NCBI GenBank assembly: GCA_019423265.1 | Contig: JAHZBS010000099.1 | Coordinates: 1-8,428 of the forward strand | Length of the DNA: 8,428 nt | Source: Clostridiales bacterium | Lineage (GTDB): Bacteria; Bacillota_A; Clostridia; Lachnospirales; Bianqueaceae | Reading direction: 5' to 3' | Shown: in pieces, positions 3,988 through 8,428 of the stretch | Layout: every line of letters starts with the position of its first letter | How positions within the stretch are numbered: the stretch's first letter is position 1 | Notes under the pieces: generated by a model | The model's database searches: none | Seen by the model: only the letters and a program-made list of their open reading frames with translations | What the model was told of the DNA's origin: nothing | Made by a program: the position numbers and the translations under genes

Positions 3988-6336
3988 GTTCGTGACTCCT
4001 TTCTGGTTGGGTTGTATTGGCTTGACCTCCTGAGGCGGCAAACCGCTCTCAGGGGATGGAACCGGCTGAGTAAACTTGGGTTTAAAGAATTTCAGGCGCA
4101 AAGCGTTGGTGACCACGCAGACGGAGCTTAAGCTCATGGCCGCAGCGGCAAACATGGGGTTTAACTTCCAGCCCAAGACCGTATAAAACACGCCGGCCGC
4201 CAGGGGAATTCCAATGGCGTTGTAGAAAAAGGCCCAAAATAGGTTTTGTTTGATATTTCGAATCACCGCCCGGCTGAGCTGAATCGCCTTGACGGCATCC
4301 ATCAAATCGCTCTTCATCAAAACGATATCCGCTGACTCGATGGCAATATCCGTCCCGGCCCCGATGGCGATCCCCACATCCGCCCGAGCCAATGCCGGAG
4401 CGTCGTTGATGCCATCTCCGACCATAGCTGTCTTGCGGCCTGACTCCTGGATGCGCCGTACCTCCCGCTCCTTGTCCTGGGGCAGCACCTCCGCAATGAC
4501 TTTTGAAATGCCGACCTGCTTCTGGATGGCGCGGGCGGTCCGCTCGTTATCCCCCGTCAGCATGACGACCTCAATTCCCATGGCCTCCAGCTCCTGCACT
4601 GCCGCCCTGCTGGTGGGCTTGATCACGTCCGCCACAGCGATAAGGCCCAAGACTGCGTCCTGCCGGGCAAAGTAGAGCGGTGTCTTTCCATCTGCCGCCA
4701 GCCGCTCTTCCTCGTCCCCAAATGTGCCTAAGGGGATCTGGAAGTCCTCCATCAACCGGCGATTGCCCGCCATATAGAGCGTCCCTCCCAGCCGCGCCAT
4801 AATGCCCCGGCCTTCCCGAGCCTCGAAATCCACCGCGGCCTCCGGCTCAATATTCTCCGCTGCGGCCGCTGCCACAATCGCCTCCGCCAGAGGATGCTCG
4901 GACAGCTGTTCCAGAGAGGCGGCAATTTTCAATAGAGCCTGTCTCTCCAAGTCTCCTACTATGATATCTGTGACCTTTGGTTTTCCCTCCGTGACGGTTC
5001 CCGTCTTATCCAACACCACCGTCTGCACGGTATGCGCGATCTCCAGCGCCTCCGCAGATTTGATTAAAATCCCGTTCTCCGCACCTTTGCCCGTTCCGAC
5101 CATGATGGCCGTGGGTGTCGCCAGGCCGAGGGCGCAGGGACAGGATATGACCAGCACCGCGATCCCGATGGACAGGGCCAACTCAAAGGTTGCGCCAGTG
5201 AGCAGCCAGATGACCGCCGACAAGAGCGCAATGATCATGACGACGGGGACGAAAATGCCGCTGACTTTATCCGCCAGCTTCGCTATGGGAGCCTTGGATG
5301 CGCTCGCTTCCTCCACCAGCCGGATGATCTGTGCCAGCGTCGTGTCATCCCCCACCTTGGTGGCGCGAAACCGGATATAGCCAGACTGGTTGATCGTTGC
5401 CGCGATAACGGGATCTTCCACCTGTTTCTCCACCGGTATACTCTCTCCTGTAATGGCGGATTCATCCACAGAAGTGTGGCCCTCCACAATCACGCCGTCC
5501 ACGGGAATGCTCTGCCCTGGCTTGACGATCACCACGTCCCCGATGCCGACTTCCTCCACGGGGATCTCTATCTCCTCCCCATCTCGAAGCACCAGCGCTG
5601 TCTTCGGCGCAAGGTCTATGAGCTTCGAGATGGCGTCCGATGTTCTCCCCTTGGAACGGGCCTCCAGATATTTCCCCAGGGAAATCAATGTCAGGATCAT
5701 ACCCGCGGATTCAAAATATAGGTCCATGGTATAGTGGTGGACCCGGTCCATATCGCCATGCCCGAGGCCATACCCGATCTGTAAAATCGCAAAAATACCG
5801 TAGATCAGCGCGGCGGCGGAGCCCACCGCGATAAGAGAGTCCATGTTGGGCGCTCTGTGGAATAGGCTCTTAAAGCCATTTTTATAGTAGTGATCGTTGA
5901 TATACAGAATGGGCAACAGGAGCAAAAATTGGGTAAACGCATAAACTGCGGCATTTTCATGGCCCAGAAAGATCCCTGGCAAAGGCCAACCCATCATATG
6001 CCCCATGGCCAGATAAAATAGAGGGATCAGGAAGACGAAAGATAGAATGACCCGCAGCGCCATAGCCCGCTCCTCGCTCTTGCTATCACGCTTGGCCCCA
6101 GAGGACACCGCTTGCTGCTTTCGATCTTGAGGCTGAGCTCCGTACCCCGCGTGTTCCACCGCGCGGACGATGGTCTCATTCTTGACCTTTCCCTCGTCGT
6201 ACTCCACAACCATGCTGCCTCCCAGGAGGTTGACAGCCACATCCTGCACGCCGTCCACCTTGCGGACGCTCTTCTCCACATGGGTGGAGCAGGCGGAACA
6301 GGTCATCCCTGTTACTGTGTATTTATGACGGCTCAT
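3781..6336 (-). CDS. copA: Cu(I)-exporting P1B-1-type ATPase with N-terminal HMA and C-terminal CopZ-like domain
   Basis: The 851-residue membrane pump exports Cu(I) from the cytoplasm using ATP. Order of parts: HMA domain 4-68 with GMTCSAC (Cys13, Cys16); four membrane helices between about 94 and 222, with Met/His-rich outer loops (MGHMMGWP, 111-118; GHGDMDRVHH, 192-201); actuator domain with TGES (296-299); membrane helices at about 358-381 and 385-410, the second holding CPC (399-401); phosphorylation/nucleotide domain with DKTGT (Asp443), SEHP (His481), TGDN (594-597) and GDGINDAP (640-647); two last helices with YN (705-706) and MSLSS (734-738). CPC, YN and MxxSS together define Cu(I) specificity. 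After a Pro-rich linker (752-783) comes a second HMA domain (787-851) with GMSCSHC (Cys795, Cys798), an unusual C-terminal position. The ATG at 6336 follows AAAGGAGG. First gene of the operon with csoR and the pentapeptide gene. Confidence 0.98.
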   Translation of the reverse strand: MSRHKYTVTGMTCSACSTHVEKSVRKVDGVQDVAVNLLGGSMVVEYDEGKVKNETIVRAVEHAGYGAQPQDRKQQAVSSGAKRDSKSEERAMALRVILSFVFLIPLFYLAMGHMMGWPLPGIFLGHENAAVYAFTQFLLLLPILYINDHYYKNGFKSLFHRAPNMDSLIAVGSAAALIYGIFAILQIGYGLGHGDMDRVHHYTMDLYFESAGMILTLISLGKYLEARSKGRTSDAISKLIDLAPKTALVLRDGEEIEIPVEEVGIGDVVIVKPGQSIPVDGVIVEGHTSVDESAITGESIPVEKQVEDPVIAATINQSGYIRFRATKVGDDTTLAQIIRLVEEASASKAPIAKLADKVSGIFVPVVMIIALLSAVIWLLTGATFELALSIGIAVLVISCPCALGLATPTAIMVGTGKGAENGILIKSAEALEIAHTVQTVVLDKTGTVTEGKPKVTDIIVGDLERQALLKIAASLEQLSEHPLAEAIVAAAAAENIEPEAAVDFEAREGRGIMARLGGTLYMAGNRRLMEDFQIPLGTFGDEEERLAADGKTPLYFARQDAVLGLIAVADVIKPTSRAAVQELEAMGIEVVMLTGDNERTARAIQKQVGISKVIAEVLPQDKEREVRRIQESGRKTAMVGDGINDAPALARADVGIAIGAGTDIAIESADIVLMKSDLMDAVKAIQLSRAVIRNIKQNLFWAFFYNAIGIPLAAGVFYTVLGWKLNPMFAAAAMSLSSVCVVTNALRLKFFKPKFTQPVPSPESGLPPQEVKPIQPNQKGVTNMKKEMLIEGMSCSHCSGRVEKALNAVEGVKATVDLEAKTAYLDLDREVSDEALTQAVTEAGYEVKGIR
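3996..4002 (-). promoter_or_regulatory. Internal Shine-Dalgarno sequence inside copA, before the CopZ-like domain
   Basis: AAAGGAG on the minus strand at 4002-3996 lies 8 bases before the in-frame ATG at 3987. In copA it encodes residues of the linker (QKGV, about 778-781). A linker codon stretch that is also a consensus ribosome binding site at ideal spacing suggests a present or recent start of translation. Confidence 0.5.
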
Positions 6337-6354
6337 GGTCCGTCCTCCTTTCTC

Positions 6355-6379
6355 ATATCCCCCCTCGGGGGTGTGGTAT
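6355..6379 (-). promoter_or_regulatory. CsoR-type operator over the copA start site
   Basis: On the plus strand, CCCCCC (6359-6364), TC and GGGGG (6367-6371) form a GC-rich dyad bordered by AT-rich flanks, with GGGGGTGTGGTA running to 6378. CsoR operators of Firmicutes are GC-rich dyads of this kind, and the right half resembles the B. subtilis copZA site as I remember it. The predicted transcription start (about 6374) falls inside the dyad, so bound CsoR would block initiation. The csoR gene two steps downstream supplies the repressor. Confidence 0.7.
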
Positions 6380-6380
6380 T

Positions 6381-6409
6381 ATCATACAGTATTTGATATC
6401 GTTTGTCAA
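6381..6409 (-). promoter_or_regulatory. Housekeeping promoter of the copA-csoR-pentapeptide operon
   Basis: On the minus strand, TTGACA (6409-6404) matches the -35 consensus perfectly and TATGAT (6386-6381) matches the -10 in five of six positions, with a 17-base spacer. The start is predicted near 6374, giving a leader of roughly 38 bases to the copA ATG that includes the operator dyad and AAAGGAGG. A promoter this strong with a dyad over its start site fits a repressed, metal-inducible operon. Confidence 0.85.
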
Positions 6410-6442
6410 TTGGTATTCTCCGATTTGTAAAAAAATATTCCA

Positions 6443-6508
6443 AGTGCTGTCCTCAAGCTCGCTTGCAACGGCAGTATCTTGTATGGGGACAGCGCTAAAG
6501 GCGCTTTT
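6443..6508. repeat. Unexplained structured palindrome between pgi and copA
   Basis: AGTGCTGTCCTC (6443-6454) pairs with GGGGACAGCGCT (6485-6496) in a 12-bp stem including two G-U pairs. The 30-base interior can form a smaller CAAG/CTTG hairpin with a CTCG loop (6454-6465). Next to it AGCGC (6491-6495) and GCGCT (6501-6505) form an alternative hairpin followed by TTTT on the plus strand, which would compete with the large stem. On the minus strand a run of seven T lies at 6435-6429, beyond the outer stem. It could be a backup terminator, a small RNA or a REP-like repeat. No reading frame here looks real. Confidence 0.4.
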
Positions 6509-6530
6509 GACGCCCGGCTCCCTCTATACG

Positions 6531-6560
6531 AAAAAAGGCGCCAGGTCAAACCTGACACCT
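6531..6560 (-). terminator. Intrinsic terminator of pgi
   Basis: In the minus-strand transcript, AGGUGUCAGGU (6560-6550) pairs with ACCUGGCGCCU (6546-6536) in an 11-bp stem with two G-U pairs and a 3-base loop, followed directly by a U-run (6536-6531). It begins 19 bases after the pgi stop codon, a classic Rho-independent layout that would insulate the copper operon from pgi transcription. Confidence 0.9.
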
Positions 6561-6579
6561 TCTATTCAATTCACAGTCG

Positions 6580-8016
6580 CTAAATGATAAATCTTGGATC
6601 TGCCTCCGGACGGCTGTCCAATTCCTTCTTCACATCCTCATACCCTGGGCGCCCAAACATGGCATAGGTCGCGTTCTTGCCTCCCTCGACTCCAGGCTGG
6701 TCGAATGCGTTGATCTGCAACAGCTCGCCTGCAAAAGCCGTCGCCACCTCGAAGAGATAGAGGAGTTCTCCCATGGTAAAGGCGTTGACCTGTGGAACCG
6801 TCAGCGTCATATTCATCTTACCCGCCTTCAGCAGCGCGTACTCTGTCGCCATCTGCTCCGTCTGGATCAGCTGGCTGTGGCTGGCTCCGCCCAGGAATCC
6901 CAGAGACGGAATCTCTCCATAAATTTTCGGTATGACGATCTCCTCCCGGTATTGATCCACCCCGAGGAAGACGATCATCTTGTCGAACGGCCCCTCAGCG
7001 TACAGCTGAACCTGGGAGTGCTGGTCTGTAACGCCCAGCGCCTTTACAGGCGTCTGCCCGGCGAAGACTTCCTGGCCGTCGTTGTTGTACTTTTTGCCAA
7101 GGGACTCCGCCCAAAGCTGGGCAAACCAGTCCGCCATATACTTCAGTGAATCCGCGTAGGGCATCATCACCTGAATGTTTTTTCCCTGCTTCATGGCCAG
7201 GTAGCTCAAGATGCCGTACATGTGGCCGATATTGCGGTACGTATCCTCCTCTTTGCACTGTTCATCCATATACGCCGCGCCCGCCAGAAGTTCCTTAATG
7301 TCGATGCCGGTCATGGCGGCGGGCAGCAGGCCGACAGGCGTGAGCTCAGAGAAGCGTCCGCCAACGCCGGCGGGAATTACGAAGCTCTTATATCCCTCCT
7401 GGTCGCAGATGGGCCGCAAATTTCCCTTTTCTGCATCCGTGGTGCATACGATATGTTTCGCCGCCTCCTCCTTGCCCAGCTTTTCCTCCAACATGGATTT
7501 AATGATCATAAACTGGGACATGGTCTCAGAGGTGCCGCCGGACTTGGATGTCACGTTAAACAGCGTCTTGGCCGGGTCGATGGTCTGGAACAGGTAGACC
7601 AGCCGTTCCGGGTCCACATTGTCCGCCACATAGAACTTAGGCCAGCCGCCTCTCTTCTCCACAGGCAATTCGTTATAGTAGGGATGATTCAGCGCTTGCT
7701 GCAGCGCGATGGGTCCCAGGGCGGAACCGCCGATCCCCAGCACGACAAACGCATCAAATTCCCCTTTGGCCCAAGCCGCGTATTCCAAAATGTCCTCCAC
7801 AACTTGATCCTGGTTGTATGGCAGATCTCTCCAATCCATACCTCCGTTTGCCCGCTTCGCAGCCATTGCTTTCTCAGCGTCCTCAATCTCCCCCGCGATG
7901 GCGGCAATCTCCTGCTCCTGAATTCCCTTCTCTCCGACAAAGGCCTCCATCATATTGTTAAAATTGAGGCGAAGCTTCATTTTTTCCTGGAAATCTTCGT
8001 TCATATACGCAGACAT
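6580..8016 (-). CDS. pgi: Glucose-6-phosphate isomerase
   Basis: The 478-residue cytoplasmic enzyme interconverts glucose 6-phosphate and fructose 6-phosphate in glycolysis and gluconeogenesis. Two sugar-isomerase folds are marked by GIGGSALGP (94-102) and SKSGGTSET (157-165), the phosphate-binding segment. The family signatures GVGGRFSELTPVG (217-229, Arg221) and FDQPGVEGGK (438-447) are intact. By family comparison the catalytic residues are Glu304 in WAESLGKK, His333 in DQHSQ and Lys447. The length fits the shorter Firmicute form rather than the roughly 550-residue enterobacterial enzyme. The ATG at 8016 follows AGGAGG at 8-base spacing, and the gene ends in TAG just before a strong terminator, so it is probably monocistronic. 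It is transcribed divergently from the membrane protein gene to its right. Confidence 0.98.
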   Translation of the reverse strand: MSAYMNEDFQEKMKLRLNFNNMMEAFVGEKGIQEQEIAAIAGEIEDAEKAMAAKRANGGMDWRDLPYNQDQVVEDILEYAAWAKGEFDAFVVLGIGGSALGPIALQQALNHPYYNELPVEKRGGWPKFYVADNVDPERLVYLFQTIDPAKTLFNVTSKSGGTSETMSQFMIIKSMLEEKLGKEEAAKHIVCTTDAEKGNLRPICDQEGYKSFVIPAGVGGRFSELTPVGLLPAAMTGIDIKELLAGAAYMDEQCKEEDTYRNIGHMYGILSYLAMKQGKNIQVMMPYADSLKYMADWFAQLWAESLGKKYNNDGQEVFAGQTPVKALGVTDQHSQVQLYAEGPFDKMIVFLGVDQYREEIVIPKIYGEIPSLGFLGGASHSQLIQTEQMATEYALLKAGKMNMTLTVPQVNAFTMGELLYLFEVATAFAGELLQINAFDQPGVEGGKNATYAMFGRPGYEDVKKELDSRPEADPRFII

Positions 8017-8038
8017 AGGTTACTCCTCCTGTACATAG

Positions 8039-8044
8039 ATTATA
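8039..8044 (-). promoter_or_regulatory. Candidate -10 element of the pgi promoter
   Basis: A perfect TATAAT on the minus strand (8044-8039) predicts a start near 8032, about 16 bases before the pgi ATG, just enough for the AGGAGG site. No recognisable -35 occurs 16-18 bases upstream, so the promoter may be weak or activator-dependent, or the match may be fortuitous. Confidence 0.35.
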
Positions 8045-8132
8045 GATAACACCAGCTGAAATGCCTGGCGAATATCGTCGCTCTGATTTTGTTACTACTG
8101 ACAAGTATGACCCACCGGAAGGAGGTCCATGC

Positions 8133-8428
8133 ATGGGTTTTAACCGGAATCACAATCGTGTAGGCTTGCTGGCTTGCGTAGCCGGCATACTCGTTTTCGC
8201 CCGATTTCTCTTCCACGAGGGAGCTCTCCAGTGGCTCTTTCATGCGGTCAAACCTCTTATGGCCGCCCTTATCATTATATACCTGCTACAGCCCATCGTC
8301 AATTGGCTTAGCCAAAATTTACATCTTCCCCGGGCGCTGGCCGTCCTGATTAGCTATTGTCTTTTGCTGGCCATCCTCGCCTTTGTGGTGGGGACTCTGA
8401 TCCCCGCCATCGTGACCAACGTGGCAGA
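8133..8428 (+). CDS. AI-2E family (UPF0118) membrane protein, N-terminal 98 codons, C-terminus off the right edge
   Basis: The frame opens with ATG at 8133, 6 bases after a perfect AAGGAGGT (8119-8126), and stays open to the edge. The nearby ATG at 8129 runs into a stop after four codons and is not used. The translation has three hydrophobic segments: about 10-27, 38-58 and 67-95. The second and third contain the family's typical N-terminal pattern, PLMAALIIIYLLQPIVNWL (41-59) then LPRALAVLISYCLLLAIL (65-82), with TLIPAIV near the end. This is the AI-2E transporter/permease family (usually 330-400 residues), which includes autoinducer-2 exporters, ion antiporters and the sporulation protein YtvI, so the substrate cannot be named from this fragment. 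It diverges from pgi; the 116-base gap holds no clear promoter on the plus strand. Confidence 0.86.
   Translation, partial: MGFNRNHNRVGLLACVAGILVFARFLFHEGALQWLFHAVKPLMAALIIIYLLQPIVNWLSQNLHLPRALAVLISYCLLLAILAFVVGTLIPAIVTNVA

Noticed and set aside
3985..4080. Possibility that copA and copZ are separate genes joined by a sequencing error
   Set aside because: The frame runs through the linker without a stop and without abrupt composition change, and C-terminal HMA domains are known in other clostridial copper ATPases; a simple indel need not be invoked.
6393..6587. 64-codon plus-strand frame in the pgi-copA gap
   Set aside because: It crosses the pgi terminator and the copA promoter, has no ribosome binding site and no recognisable protein pattern.
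7222..8049. 275-codon open frame on the plus strand opposite pgi
   Set aside because: It is antisense to conserved catalytic regions of pgi and has no convincing protein features; the open frame is a by-product of pgi codon use.
8070..8098. Sigma-G-like GAATA followed by GTTACTA before the AI-2E gene
   Set aside because: The spacer is 16 rather than 18 bases and the -10 matches only five of seven positions, so it is below what I would call.

Overview
The window looks like chromosomal DNA of a spore-forming, low-to-mid-GC Firmicute, most likely a gut or anaerobic member of the Clostridia. The reasons are AAGGAGG-type ribosome binding sites on nearly every gene, housekeeping promoters close to TTGACA-17-TATAAT, a forespore (sigma-G)-like promoter in front of ku, a Firmicute-type copA/csoR copper operon, and a small protein of a kind I associate with Clostridia. 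No tRNA, rRNA, CRISPR array, insertion sequence or phage gene was seen. The organism assignment is inference.

Layout. (1) 1-551, minus: N-terminal part of an exported papain-like (C1A) cysteine protease, running off the left edge. (2) 720-2431, minus: a two-gene non-homologous end-joining operon, ku then a ligase-only LigD, overlapping by one base and headed by a sigma-G-like promoter. (3) 2566-2847, plus: a small conserved protein of unknown function with its own strong promoter, back to back with ku. (4) 2858-6336, minus: a copper operon in transcription order copA (with a C-terminal CopZ-like domain), csoR, and a pentapeptide-repeat gene. It has a near-consensus promoter, a GC-rich CsoR-type operator over the start site, one-base and 12-base gene junctions, and an intrinsic terminator that overlaps the last stop codon. 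(5) 6410-6579: an intergenic region with an unexplained structured palindrome and the strong terminator of pgi. (6) 6580-8016, minus: glucose-6-phosphate isomerase. (7) 8133-8428, plus: the start of an AI-2E-family membrane protein, running off the right edge.

How the genes work together. In the copper operon CsoR would leave the operator when Cu(I) binds its Cys-His-Cys site, releasing expression of the Cu(I) exporter CopA. The CopZ-like domain at the CopA C-terminus has a perfect Shine-Dalgarno sequence and an ATG in the same frame, so a free 68-residue CopZ chaperone may also be made by internal initiation. The third gene encodes a Qnr-shaped pentapeptide-repeat protein with a column of six cysteines spaced exactly 20 residues apart, one per predicted beta-helix coil. 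A Qnr-like protein in a copper-regulated operon is the most unusual arrangement here. Ku and LigD together form a minimal end-joining pair, apparently timed to the developing spore; the polymerase and nuclease domains often fused to LigD are absent.
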